Origin: Candidatus Altimarinota bacterium
GTDB taxonomy: Bacteria; Cyanobacteriota; Cyanobacteriia; Cyanobacteriales; Microcystaceae
DNA: 39,118 nucleotides
Assembly: GCA_012031035.1 (NCBI GenBank)
Contig: JAAUUT010000045.1
Location: forward strand, 1 to 39,118
Reading direction: 5' to 3'
Below the pieces are notes generated by a model, which was not told the DNA's origin, ran no database searches, and saw only the letters and a program-made list of their open reading frames with translations. Each line of letters opens with the position of its first letter. Position 1 is the first letter of the stretch. This document shows, in pieces, positions 10,092-18,727 of the stretch. The position numbers were made by a program, and so were the translations under genes.

Positions 10092-10619
10092 ATGAGTGTA
10101 TCAAAGCAACCACTACAGCATAATACTGACGAGCGACAACAAAAATTAGTCGAGAATCAGAGGATTTTTGTGGATTTTCATAATGCTGATGCTCAAGGTC
10201 GTCTTCGTCTAAATTGTATTGGTACAATTGAAGATCTTTCCGCTCAAAAAATTGGATTGCATTCCGGTCAAAAACTTACTTTTTATAGTGAGGATTTAGA
10301 AGTAAATGGAGTAGTTGAATATTCTGATTTAGAACATATATGGGTTGCGATCGTTGATTGGAATGAAATTAAGCAAATAGAAGAAGTAAATCCAGTACAA
10401 AAAAGATTTTTCCATGTAGAAAAGCATCGAGTTTCTACAGGGCATATGTTTGGGAAGTTGCCTGATGAGGCGAAACGAGACTTAAAGAATTCTGGTGTTT
10501 TGAGAGATTTGGCTCTTCTACTCATGGACGAGCCTGAGTTGCGTCAAAACATAGAACAGAAAGGTTTCGATTTAGAGGAAATTATTAATATGGTTTCCCA
10601 AGAAGGTGAACCTAAGTAA
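10092..10619 (+). CDS. Hypothetical protein paired with the VIRGG gene
   Basis: 175 aa, soluble, rich in acidic residues. A good Shine-Dalgarno (GGAGAGG, 10081-10087) sets the ATG at 10092. Residues about 25-95 look like a small beta-rich domain (RIFVDFHNADAQGRLRLNC, then SGQKLTFYSEDLEVNGVVEY). The C-terminal part is helical (AKRDLKNSGVLRDLALLLMD). No named domain recognised. It follows the 105-aa gene in the same direction with a short gap and probably shares its transcript; if the first gene is a toxin-like enzyme this could be its partner, but nothing in the sequence proves it. Confidence 0.65.
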   Translation: MSVSKQPLQHNTDERQQKLVENQRIFVDFHNADAQGRLRLNCIGTIEDLSAQKIGLHSGQKLTFYSEDLEVNGVVEYSDLEHIWVAIVDWNEIKQIEEVNPVQKRFFHVEKHRVSTGHMFGKLPDEAKRDLKNSGVLRDLALLLMDEPELRQNIEQKGFDLEEIINMVSQEGEPK

Positions 10620-10705
10620 TTTTCAATTGAGTTACCCCAGACAGGTCAAAGATCGCAACATTATTAAGTTAGAGCATATTTAAGCAGCCGAAGAGGATTT
10701 AACAG

Positions 10706-11297
10706 ATGAGCCAAGTCAAACAAATTTCAGGAAAAGGAATTCCAGTTGTTGGAGACGATATCGATACCGATAGAATTATTCCCGCGCGTTTTTTTGCGTT
10801 GCGTTACCTTTGACGGATTGGGAGCGCAGGTTTTTGCAGACGATCGCGCTCAAGCCAACGGAGAGCATCCCTTCGATCTGCCACAATATCAAGGGGCACA
10901 AATCCTCGTTGTCAATGCTAACTTTGGTTGTGGGTCTTCGCGAGAACATGCCCCCCAAGCTATTATTAAATGGGGAATTAAGGCGATCGTCGGCGAGAGT
11001 TTTGCTGAAATCTTTTTTGGCAATTGTGTCGCCAATGGCATTCCCTGCGTCACCGCAGCACCCGAAACGGTAAAACGATTGCAAGCGATGCTGCAAGCCA
11101 ATCCGCAAGCTTCTATGTCTGTCGATTTAGCAACCATGCAAGTGAGTTGTGGAGATGCGATCGCGCCTATTTCAATTGGCGAAGGAGCCAAGCAAATGTT
11201 AACTTCAGGAACCTGGGATAGTTGCGCGCAATTACTCCAGAATGAGGACGAGATTGGGGTTGCAGCCTCGAAATTGCCTTATTTAGTTTGGGCATGA
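10706..11297 (+). CDS. leuD: 3-isopropylmalate dehydratase small subunit (frameshifted as sequenced)
   Basis: Small subunit of the isopropylmalate isomerase of leucine synthesis, partner of LeuC (not in this window). The gene begins at the ATG at 10706 with [20 protein letters not shown], then breaks in PARF. After the break the frame gives [20 protein letters not shown] and the substrate-loop motif [14 protein letters not shown]. Joined length is about 196 aa, typical. The cause is a run of seven T at 10789-10795 where six restore PARFLRCVTF, a classic homopolymer error. Read literally, the first frame stops after about 32 codons at ALRYL. Transcriptional slippage on T7 could in principle rescue it, but error is simpler. 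It is convergent with queA. Confidence 0.92.
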
Positions 11298-11352
11298 GCG
11301 TCCTTCGGAAGACAAGCTAGACAAGGTAAAAGATTGACTACTGAGCTACTCC

Positions 11353-12483
11353 CTAACGACTGGGCAAAAGTAGCATTGCGTCTCCAAAGGAATAAAAGCG
11401 ATAGCCTTCTTGTATGGCTTCGCGATAAAGGTACATAACGCGATCGCGTCCGATCAAAGCACTGATTAAAATTAACAAACTAGAACGGGGCAAATGAAAA
11501 TTGGTAATCATTCCCTCAACCACTTGCCAGCGATAACCTGGATAGATAAATAGATCGGTTCTTCCGCAAAACGGTAGCAAGTCCTCTGCGCCCGATTGTT
11601 TAGTCGCTTGAGCCGCCCCTTCTAACGCTCTAACAACCGTCGTCCCAACGGCAATAACCCGCCCTCCCCTGGCTTTGGTTTCCTTTATCTTGTCTACCGT
11701 TGCTTCAGGAACTTCGAGCCATTCCTGGTGCATGACGTGATGCGTAATATTCTCTACTTCTATGGGGCGAAACGTACCAACGCCAACGTGAAGTGTAATC
11801 TCGGCTCGTTGAATTCCTTTTTCCTGCAAGCAATCTAAAAGTTCCTCAGTAAAATGCAATCCTGCTGTTGGGGCTGCTACTGAGCCGGATTTTTTAGCAT
11901 AAACGGTTTGATATTGGTCGGGTTGGGCGTGAGAGTGGGTTACGTAGGGCGGAAAGGGAATGTGACCGAATTTTTCAAGTAGATGCCAAAAAGAATGACC
12001 GGAGGGAATTTGAAATTGCAGAAGTCGCCCGCTAGTTGCTTCATCTCTAGCAATAACCTTGGCTTTGAGATCGATCTCTTCTGCTCGTTCGGAGTCAGAA
12101 GAAAGATCGAATACGATTTCTGTTCCTATTTTAAAACGCTTGCCCGGTTTAACTAATGCCAGCCAACAATTTTCGGCTTTCTCCTCTAGCAGTAAAATTT
12201 CGACCGGAGATCCAGTTGATTTATGTCCGAATAGTCGTGCGGGAATAACGCGAGTATTATTAAAAACGAGTAAATCGCCCGATCGCAACCAGTCTGGTAA
12301 ATCGCGAAAAATCGCATGGTTATGAGTGGTGGGATTTACTACTAACAAGCGCGAACTATCTCTTGGCACTGCTGGCTCTTGTGCAATTAGCTCTGCGGGT
12401 AGCTCGTAATCATAGCTCGCTAATAACTGATTAGAGTTAGTGAGTTGTTCGCTGCTTGTCGTTTTTTCGGGAGTTTCGGTCAT
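11353..12483 (-). CDS. queA: S-adenosylmethionine:tRNA ribosyltransferase-isomerase
   Basis: 376 aa. Transfers and isomerises the ribosyl group of SAM onto 7-aminomethyl-deazaguanine in tRNA to make epoxyqueuosine at the wobble position. Family motifs are intact: [20 protein letters not shown] with SRLLVV near the N-terminus, [57 protein letters not shown] and [10 protein letters not shown]. The first 20 or so residues ([18 protein letters not shown]) precede the conserved core and may be a variable tail; no ATG lies between it and the core, so the ATG at 12483 is kept. It shares SAM use with metK at 27-28 kb but is not linked to it. Confidence 0.95.
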   Translation of the reverse strand: MTETPEKTTSSEQLTNSNQLLASYDYELPAELIAQEPAVPRDSSRLLVVNPTTHNHAIFRDLPDWLRSGDLLVFNNTRVIPARLFGHKSTGSPVEILLLEEKAENCWLALVKPGKRFKIGTEIVFDLSSDSERAEEIDLKAKVIARDEATSGRLLQFQIPSGHSFWHLLEKFGHIPFPPYVTHSHAQPDQYQTVYAKKSGSVAAPTAGLHFTEELLDCLQEKGIQRAEITLHVGVGTFRPIEVENITHHVMHQEWLEVPEATVDKIKETKARGGRVIAVGTTVVRALEGAAQATKQSGAEDLLPFCGRTDLFIYPGYRWQVVEGMITNFHLPRSSLLILISALIGRDRVMYLYREAIQEGYRFYSFGDAMLLLPSR

Positions 12484-12655
12484 TGCCTCTGGTCGATTTG
12501 CTAAAAATTAATAATCCAAACAAGTCATAAATTTGGGTAGTTTTCCCCATTGTAAATCGATTAGATCGGGGGCTTTTCCCCTAGTAAATAGGTCATCTTT
12601 CTTGCAACACTAAGTAATAAGGCATCTACTGGGGTCGAGATCTTAGGTAGCAATT

Positions 12656-13045
12656 ATGGACTATCTCTATTTTCTGGCTAATGCTAGCCTGACTCAAAGA
12701 GTCATCGAACATTTGGGCACGATGAATTATTTGTCGGTTTGTTCGATGACAGTTATACATCAGATTAATGGTTGGGTTATCAGAGTTAAATTTAAGCATT
12801 CTCTTACGCCCTACGAACATGGGAATTTTCGCGCGTTTATGAATGAACTGGGCATTCCCTATCAGCCCGAAATGCGCATTCAAATGGTTTTTTGGAGTTT
12901 AGATACAGGACAATCGCCTGTTGAGGTTATGCGTCGCTATCAAATTGCGATCGTTTCTCATGGAACTCCCGATGCTAGCGATATCCAAGCGTTTCGCCAA
13001 CAGTTTACTGATGGTTTGGGCTATTGCCCAGAAACCTTAGCTTAG
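12656..13045 (+). CDS. Conserved-looking small protein, unknown function
   Basis: 129 aa, no signal peptide or membrane segment. Sequence is well-formed (RVKFKHSLTPYEHGNF, MRIQMVFWSLDTGQSPVEVM, TDGLGYCPETLA) with coding-like composition, but I do not recognise a family. A second ATG 23 codons in (MNYLSV) is a possible alternative start. Its last nine bases overlap the 3' end of the convergent TMEM14-type gene. It is probably a cyanobacterial conserved hypothetical protein. Confidence 0.6.
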   Translation: MDYLYFLANASLTQRVIEHLGTMNYLSVCSMTVIHQINGWVIRVKFKHSLTPYEHGNFRAFMNELGIPYQPEMRIQMVFWSLDTGQSPVEVMRRYQIAIVSHGTPDASDIQAFRQQFTDGLGYCPETLA

Positions 13046-13342
13046 TAACATTATCGTTAAAGCGATCGCGCCGGCAACTATCATTAACCCAGCAGGCATG
13101 AATTTGCGAGTTTTTTGAAGCCGAAAAGCGAAAACAGCGATTAGGATAACTGTCATTATCCTAGCCAAAAGCGAGCCAAAGGGAAATCCCTGAAGTTGCA
13201 TTAGGGCTGCGCCAATCAAAAGAATACCGCTTATTAACCCAGAAATCAGAGAAGGTTTGCTTTTGGCTTTTAGGTATCCGGCGACTCCGCCCAGAAGCAT
13301 TAAAATTCCATAGGCGATCGCGGCTGCTATTGCTAGATTCAT
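13037..13342 (-). CDS. TMEM14/UPF0136-family small membrane protein
   Basis: 101 aa with four hydrophobic helices: residues about 3-22 (AIAAAIAYGILMLLGGVAGY), 31-50 (SLISGLISGILLIGAALMQL), 56-74, and 82-100. The glycine-rich first helix followed by a KAKSKPSLISG loop is the signature of the UPF0136/TMEM14 family, whose plant relatives export fatty acids from the chloroplast; the bacterial role is unproven. It is followed closely on the minus strand by the KaiB-domain gene (upstream side, 13 bases), so the two may be co-transcribed with pilT2. Confidence 0.82.
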   Translation of the reverse strand: MNLAIAAAIAYGILMLLGGVAGYLKAKSKPSLISGLISGILLIGAALMQLQGFPFGSLLARIMTVILIAVFAFRLQKTRKFMPAGLMIVAGAIALTIMLLS

Positions 13343-13355
13343 CGGACTAACTTGG

Positions 13356-14093
13356 TTAAGAAAGGACGATTTGGATCGCGCGTTGTAAGTCGTCTAATTC
13401 CCCGACAACTCGGCGCACGGGTTGGGGCAAAACTCTGATTAACGTAGGCGTAGTAGAAATGCGATCGATTTCTGCAAGTTCTGGGTGTTTGAGAATATCA
13501 ATCACTTTCAGCGTATAGGGATGATTAAGCTGTTCTTCTAGAACTTGATGGAGCATTTGCAGCGTTCTTTTAGTAGTAATATCTTTTCCGGCCACAAATA
13601 AACGCAGGACGTAACCATGAATAGGATCGTGCAAAGGCGAGTCATCGAATAAGTCGTCAGCAAATCCGACTTTAGGGACAAAAAGCTGCTGTTTGTTATC
13701 CAAACGCACGATCGCATCGTGATTTTCCCAGAGTTGAGGAAACTGAGAGCGATAGGTTTCTAAAATAATGGGATTGCACGTTTCTTCTTGCCAATTGGCT
13801 ACCTGCCAAACTAAGTCAGGAGTTTCAAAAATAGCATTGAGCAGGGGTTGATAGCGCGCTACCGCCGGATAGATTTCTGCGGCGGTTTTTAGCTGGCGCT
13901 GAGGATCGAGCCAGCGATCGACCGTTGCTGTATGGCTAGGGACTAAAAAATGAGGAGGTTCTGATAATCCTAGCAATTCTTGCAAAGCAATACAAAGATG
14001 TAGATGCCAGCGATCGCGCTTGCTAGGATCGATACAGTAGACTACATCTCCTCCTGGTGTGAATAACGCAATGCCTTTAAAAATTTCAGGCAC
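13356..14093 (-). CDS. Protein with unknown N-terminal domain and C-terminal KaiB-like domain
   Basis: About 245 aa. Residues 161-245 are KaiB-like: YVLRLFVAGKD, TLKVIDILKHPELAE and TPTLIRVLPQPVRRVVGEL follow KaiB's strand-helix order, with the last block almost identical to KaiB's TPTLAKVLPPPVRRIIGDL (family memory). This is closer to KaiB than to the KaiB-like sensor domain of SasA. Residues 1-160 form a separate domain I do not recognise (GIALFTPGGDVVYCIDPSKR at its start). The open frame extends to 14165, but those 24 residues (SSLSSLSSLSPSPQ) come from a tandem repeat; the GTG at 14093 gives MPEIFKGIALF and is preferred. It lies directly downstream of pilT2 on the same strand, about 160 bases away, suggesting a link with pilus or phototaxis control. 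Confidence 0.8.
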   Translation of the reverse strand: MPEIFKGIALFTPGGDVVYCIDPSKRDRWHLHLCIALQELLGLSEPPHFLVPSHTATVDRWLDPQRQLKTAAEIYPAVARYQPLLNAIFETPDLVWQVANWQEETCNPIILETYRSQFPQLWENHDAIVRLDNKQQLFVPKVGFADDLFDDSPLHDPIHGYVLRLFVAGKDITTKRTLQMLHQVLEEQLNHPYTLKVIDILKHPELAEIDRISTTPTLIRVLPQPVRRVVGELDDLQRAIQIVLS

Positions 14094-14134
14094 GATATGA
14101 AGGGGATTGGTGAATGGGGACTGGGGACTGGGAG

Positions 14135-14169
14135 ACAAGGAGGACAAGGAGGACAAGGAGGACAAGGAA
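14135..14169. repeat. Nine-base tandem repeat (GGACAAGGA type)
   Basis: About four head-to-tail copies of a nine-base unit (ACAAGGAGG) between pilT2 and the KaiB-domain gene. In the minus-strand frame it reads as Ser-Ser-Leu repeats, which artificially lengthens the KaiB-domain open frame. Low-complexity intergenic filler of a type common in cyanobacteria. Confidence 0.75.
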
Positions 14170-14195
14170 GAATACTTACTTCCGACTTCCTTCCC

Positions 14196-14215
14196 AGACG
14201 CGATATATCGCGTCT
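14196..14215. repeat. Perfect 20-base palindrome
   Basis: AGACGCGATA followed by its exact reverse complement, with no loop. It is flanked on both sides by copies of ACTTCCGACTTCC-type sequence (14180-14192 and 14217-14230), so it sits inside a small repeat cassette between pilT2 and the KaiB-domain gene. It could be an operator, a cruciform or the core of a small repeat element. Confidence 0.7.
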
Positions 14216-14252
14216 ACCGACTTCCGACTTCACTAATCCCCTATCGTATTAT

Positions 14253-15438
14253 TTACATTTTACCTCGCAGCATCATCGCCATCTCGTTTGGTGTTGGTGC
14301 TAATTCTAGAGCAGTTTCTTCGGTGATACGTCCTTCTTGATAGAGGTTAAAGAGAGATTGATTGGTTGTAATCATGCCATCGTATTCGCCTTGCTTCATC
14401 AATTCTAAAATTTCATCATTTTTTCCCTGACGAACATAATCTTTAACGGTTTCTGTATTAATCATGATGTCGTGATAAGCAGCCCGTTTTCCATCGGTAG
14501 TACGGCACAACCCTTGAGCAATAATTGCAATCAATCGATTCGGCGATCGCCATCCGCATCGCCTCTTGTTCGTCGGCGTTGTAAAGGCTGAGAATACGTT
14601 CTAAGGTTTTAACCGCGCTGTTGGTGTGTAGGGTTCCCATGACTAAGTGACCCGTTTGAGCAGCTTTTAGCGCCGTATTCACTGTTTCGCGATCGCGCAT
14701 TTCCCCAACTAAAATGATATCGGGGTCTTCGCGCAAGGCAGCTTTGAGCGCATTATCAAACTTTAAGGTATGAATGCCGACTTCTCGCTGTTTAATTAAA
14801 GAACGGCGGCTTTGGTGAACGAATTCAATTGGGTCTTCAATGGTAATGATATGTTTGGCGTGTTCTTTGTTAATGTAATCCACCATCGCCGCCATCGTCG
14901 TAGATTTACCCGAACCCGTCGGCCCCGTTACTAAAATCAGTCCCTTGTGAGAATCGGAAATATCTTTAAAGACGGGAGGCAATCGCAACTGCTCGATGGT
15001 TAAAATCTTTAGAGGAATCAAGCGCAGTACCATCCCAGACCCTCTGAGACTGTCAAAAACGTTAATACGAACGCGGGCAAAATTCGTATTGAGTTGCGCC
15101 GTCAAAATTCTAGTTCTTTTTTTGAATCGCTGAATTTCTTCTTCGGTTAGAATCTCCCGCAACCAACTCATAAACGTGTTGTTGTCTGTTTCTGGGTATT
15201 CGAGGATCATCATTTCACCGCGATCGCGCATTCGTGGCGGTTCTCCCACTCCTAAGTGAATGTCAGAATATCCCTGGTCGTAGGCACGACGCACGAGTTG
15301 TGCCAGCGAGGGTTGATTGGGGGCACGTCCTTGTGCTTTTGGTGGAGGTGGCGGTGACGCAACAGGACGCATATTTTGCCCTGGATTGACTGGTGGCGGG
15401 GGAGGAACTGGGGGCATAGAACGCGGTGCTTGAGTCAT
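14253..15438 (-). CDS. pilT2: Type IV pilus retraction ATPase, PilT2-like (frameshifted as sequenced)
   Basis: Hexameric ATPase that powers pilus retraction at the inner membrane; in cyanobacteria PilT2-type proteins affect phototaxis direction. A proline-rich N-terminal extension (residues 9-40) is characteristic of this paralogue. Walker A GPTGSGKST is at about 172-180, the Asp box before it at EDPIEF, Walker B DIILVGEMRD at 240-249, and the His box TGHLVMGTLHT follows. The frame breaks after MAIAES: the gene reads GAATCGATTGATT where GAATCGTTGATT continues into IAIIAQGLCRTTDGKRAAYH. One base (a T near 14535 on the plus strand) is extra. The remaining C-terminus to 14253 ends MAMMLRGKM, giving about 395 aa. 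Function is probably intact if this is an error. Confidence 0.92.
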
Positions 15439-15826
15439 AAAAATCTCCAGAAGCTCAAAAAACTATCGTTTTACTTACAATTAGTGGCGGATTTAGAAAG
15501 TGTTACCGATAGTATTCCCAAAACTGAAGACTCGCTAACAGCGATCGAGCAAAATTCAAGGAAGTGGAGAGTGAGGGAAATTCTGGGAAGGGAAAGGAGA
15601 AATAACTTTACCGCATAGCGGAAGTGGCGGGTAGTTTACTTAGTAGGTTCTTAATTTATTAGAAAAAGTAGGATGTTTGATAATTAAAATCATTTTCTAC
15701 TTTAAGCGATAGTTATGAGTTTGATTCTTATTTTTTAGAAAGTAATGATAATTATTATCTTTATCTAAAAATTAAATAAAATAAAACAAAAATTAGACAT
15801 AATTTTTTCTGGTTTAGCGTAAAGTA
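15439..15826. other. Intergenic region between pilT2 and the metal ATPase
   Basis: About 390 bases between divergent genes with no convincing coding content; the plus-strand frame at 15376-15618 overlaps pilT2 and lacks any recognisable feature. From about 15640 it becomes strongly AT-rich and leads to the operator-like site of the ATPase gene. It holds the pilT2 promoter on the other side. Confidence 0.55.
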
Positions 15827-15856
15827 TGAATAGACGTTCAAGTGTCTAATTATAAT
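15827..15856 (+). promoter_or_regulatory. ArsR/SmtB-type operator plus -10 box ahead of the metal ATPase
   Basis: TGAA, six bases (TAGACG), TTCA at 15827-15840 exactly fits the inverted-repeat core bound by zinc-sensing ArsR/SmtB-family repressors (TGAA-N6-TTCA, as for SmtB/CzrA/ZiaR; family knowledge). A perfect TATAAT lies at 15851-15856, 17 bases before the ATG. The operator would overlap the -35 region, matching repression. No arsR-type regulator gene is in the window, so the regulator would act from elsewhere. Confidence 0.65.
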
Positions 15857-15873
15857 TAAGATCGATCTGTAAA

Positions 15874-17862
15874 ATGAAACAAACCAAAAATAATCGCTTT
15901 GGATGTTGTAGTTGTAGTCACGAGGATGAAAACCAACACAGTCGCCGTGAGAATCACAATCATAATCATGCTCATAACCACGAGCATAGTGACGAAGATG
16001 GAGATTTTGAGTTAAAAAGAGAATTACTACCCATTTTCTTAGTAATCATTTTATTTACTTTAGGTTTTACATTTGAAGAGACATTACACAATACTCCTTT
16101 CTCTATTGCTGAATACCTAGTTTTTATTCCTGCTTATCTTTTAAGTGGATGGAATGTTCTAACGATTGCTGGACAAAACATTCTTCGAGGCAGATTTTTT
16201 GATGAAAACTTTTTAATGACTATTGCTACTTTAGGCGCTATAGCGATTCACAAACTCCCCGAAGCAGTTGGAGTCATGTTGTTTTTTAAAGTTGGAGAAT
16301 TGTTTCAAGAATATGCCGTAGGTCGTTCTCGTAAATCGATTAAATCTCTCTTAGAAATTCGTCCTGACTACGCCAATGTTAAAGTCAATGGAGAAATTAA
16401 AACTGTCTCTCCAGAAGCGATTAATCTTGGCGATTTAATCGTGGTTAAACCAGGGGAAAAAATTCCTTTAGATGGTGAAATCATCAGTGGAGATTCTCAG
16501 GTTGATACTTCAGCTTTAACAGGAGAATCAGTCCCTCGTCCGGTTGGAGTTGGAGAAACGGTTTTAGCGGGAATGCTAAATCAAACGGGAGTTTTACTGG
16601 TCAAAGTAACTAAATTATTTGGCGAATCTTCAATTGCTCGAATTTTAGATTTAGTGGAAAATGCTAGTTCCAAAAAATCGCCTACTCAGAAATTTATTAC
16701 CAAATTTGCTCGTTATTACACTCCGTTTGTTGTTTTTGCTTCCCTCGCTGTTGCCTTAATTCCTCCTTTAATCATTCCTGGCGCTAGTAAATGGGAATGG
16801 GTTTATCGCGCTCTCATTTTATTAGTTATCTCTTGCCCTTGTGGATTAGTCATTAGCATTCCTTTGGGTTACTTTGGGGGCGTTGGTGGTGCTGCCAAGC
16901 GAGGAATTCTTGTTAAAGGTGCTATGTATCTCGATACCCTTACGCAAGTCAAAACAGTCGTTTTTGATAAAACAGGAACTTTGACTAAAGGAGTATTTAA
17001 AGTTACCGAGATTGTAACGAGAAATGGACTGACAAAAGATGAATTAATTTCAGTAGCTGCTCAAGTAGAATCTCATTCAAATCATCCCGTAGCGCAGTCA
17101 ATTCGCGAAGCTTACGGACAACAGATTGATGATTCTGAGGTAAAAGATTATCAAGAAATTGCAGGTCATGGCATCAAAGCGACTGTCAAAGAAAAAGTAG
17201 TTATTGCTGGAAATGATAAGCTGCTGCATCGAGAAAACATCGAACACAATACTTGTGACGTTCGAGGAACAGTAGTTCATCTAGCAGTAGATAATTGCTA
17301 CGCAGGTTATATTTCAATTGCCGATGAAATTAAAGATGATGCCCCTTATGCAATTTCTCGTCTCAAAAAATTAGGCGTAGAAAATACAGTTATGTTGACT
17401 GGAGATAGCAGAATTGTTGCTGCAAAAATTGCCGACGAACTGGGATTAGATTCCTACATGGCAGAGTTATTGCCAGAAGACAAAGTTGAGGCACTCGAAA
17501 AAATCATCGCTCAATCTGGAAGCAAGAAAAAGGTAGTTTTTGTCGGCGATGGGATTAATGATGCACCCGTCATAGCGAGGGCAGATGTGGGTATGGCAAT
17601 GGGGGGATTAGGTTCGGATGCGGCGATTGAAACGGCTGATGTTGTCATTATGACTGATGCACCTTCCAAGGTAGCTGAATCGATTCAAGTTGCTAGAAAA
17701 ACTCGCAATATTGTTTGGCAAAATATCATCTTTGCTATGTTAGTTAAAGGGTTGTTTATTACCTTGGGCGCAATTGGTTTGGCAACGATGTGGGAAGCAG
17801 TTTTTGCCGATGTAGGTGTAGCGTTAGCAGCTATTTTCAATGCGACTAGAATTTTGAAGTAG
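15874..17862 (+). CDS. P1B-type heavy-metal exporting ATPase (Zn/Cd/Pb class)
   Basis: 662 aa, exports divalent soft metals from the cytoplasm. Motifs: TGES at 216-219, membrane CPC at 321-323, phosphorylation site DKTGT at Asp365, SNHP with His404, and GDGIND at 558-563. The Lys625 (MLVKGLF) and Asp646 (FADVG) pair in the last helices marks the P1B-2 Zn/Cd/Pb class and not a copper pump. The usual N-terminal HMA domain with CxxC is absent. In its place, residues 10-38 form a Cys/His tail (CCSC, then HNHNHAHNHEH) likely to bind metal. The gene has no HIP1 octamer over 2 kb and looks AT-rich, hinting at acquisition. The ArsR/SmtB-like operator upstream predicts induction by excess zinc or cadmium. 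A ZiaA/CadA/ZntA-like role is inferred; the exact metal is open. Confidence 0.92.
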   Translation: MKQTKNNRFGCCSCSHEDENQHSRRENHNHNHAHNHEHSDEDGDFELKRELLPIFLVIILFTLGFTFEETLHNTPFSIAEYLVFIPAYLLSGWNVLTIAGQNILRGRFFDENFLMTIATLGAIAIHKLPEAVGVMLFFKVGELFQEYAVGRSRKSIKSLLEIRPDYANVKVNGEIKTVSPEAINLGDLIVVKPGEKIPLDGEIISGDSQVDTSALTGESVPRPVGVGETVLAGMLNQTGVLLVKVTKLFGESSIARILDLVENASSKKSPTQKFITKFARYYTPFVVFASLAVALIPPLIIPGASKWEWVYRALILLVISCPCGLVISIPLGYFGGVGGAAKRGILVKGAMYLDTLTQVKTVVFDKTGTLTKGVFKVTEIVTRNGLTKDELISVAAQVESHSNHPVAQSIREAYGQQIDDSEVKDYQEIAGHGIKATVKEKVVIAGNDKLLHRENIEHNTCDVRGTVVHLAVDNCYAGYISIADEIKDDAPYAISRLKKLGVENTVMLTGDSRIVAAKIADELGLDSYMAELLPEDKVEALEKIIAQSGSKKKVVFVGDGINDAPVIARADVGMAMGGLGSDAAIETADVVIMTDAPSKVAESIQVARKTRNIVWQNIIFAMLVKGLFITLGAIGLATMWEAVFADVGVALAAIFNATRILK

Positions 17863-17919
17863 AAAAGCACAAGCTATTGGTAATTGAAGAGTAGATCTAT
17901 TGGTCTTTGATAACTGCCT

Positions 17920-18495
17920 TCAAAAAGACGATCCGGGTTGTTTGAGAAATTCTTCTTCTTCAGGCGTGTTTTGGCGAGCTAGAATTTTGTTGCGATGAGG
18001 AAAACGTCCGAAACGTTCGATAACTTTAAGATGGCGATAGGCATAATCGATCGCGCTTTCACTGTCTGGATTGTCTTTAAGCGTTGTAAATAATTGTACA
18101 GATTTTTGTTGATCTTGAAGATTTTCGCTATGTTCAAAGGGACAATAGATAAACCAACGTTGCACGGGTAGAAGTTCTTTATCGAAATTGCGATCGACTG
18201 CATATTTAGCCGCTAGTAAAGCGAGATCGTCACTAGCAAATGCTTGGGGTGTATTGCGAAACATATTGCGAGGAAATTGGTCGATCGCGATAATCAATGC
18301 CAAACAACTTAATGGGGATTCTTGCCAAGAATTGAGTTCGCCTGAAGCTGCTTTTTGATAGGTTTCTAAAAAGCGCGATCGCACTTCCTCATCAAAAACT
18401 TTATCTTTGACGAACCATTCTTGACGCGATCTTCCGTAATTTGGCTCGTCTGGTTTCCCAAACCAAAAGTCTAAAATACTCTGAAAGTTTGACAT
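17920..18495 (-). CDS. DUF924 family protein
   Basis: 191 aa, the family's normal size. DUF924 landmarks are present: an N-terminal ILDFWFGKPDEP, EWFVKDKVFDEEV, the conserved IIAIDQFPRNMFRNTPQAF, RWFIYCPFEHSENL, and RFGRFPHRNKILAR near the end. The fold is all-helical, TPR-like; the biochemical role is unknown. It is convergent with the metal ATPase across a 57-base gap with no clear terminator. Confidence 0.88.
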   Translation of the reverse strand: MSNFQSILDFWFGKPDEPNYGRSRQEWFVKDKVFDEEVRSRFLETYQKAASGELNSWQESPLSCLALIIAIDQFPRNMFRNTPQAFASDDLALLAAKYAVDRNFDKELLPVQRWFIYCPFEHSENLQDQQKSVQLFTTLKDNPDSESAIDYAYRHLKVIERFGRFPHRNKILARQNTPEEEEFLKQPGSSF

Positions 18496-18727
18496 TTTAG
18501 TATAAATATTTAGTGTAGCTCTATTAGTAACGACTGTTTATTTGTTTTTTTTAATTTTGTTCGATCTCGATTGATAGCTTCTTTTAAAAGGGCGATCGTT
18601 TTCCTTTTCTCTCGATACATTGGTATCTTTTCTTTTCTTTGTAGCATATTTGTATTGCATAAGTTGTTGAGCGATCGCGCAATCGGATTTCTACTGCTAA
18701 ACTGAATAGTGTAGTTCGGTTGAACCT

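Noticed and set aside
10789..10795. Programmed frameshift in leuD at T7
   Set aside because: leuD is not known to use frameshifting, and seven other sites in the window show similar single-base problems, so sequencing error is simpler.
14094..14340. Plus- and minus-strand frames across the GGACAAGGA repeat
   Set aside because: Low-complexity Gly/Gln or Ser/Leu runs created by the tandem repeat, with no homology-like content.
15376..15618. 80-codon plus-strand frame upstream of pilT2
   Set aside because: It overlaps the pilT2 start in antisense and has no recognisable features.
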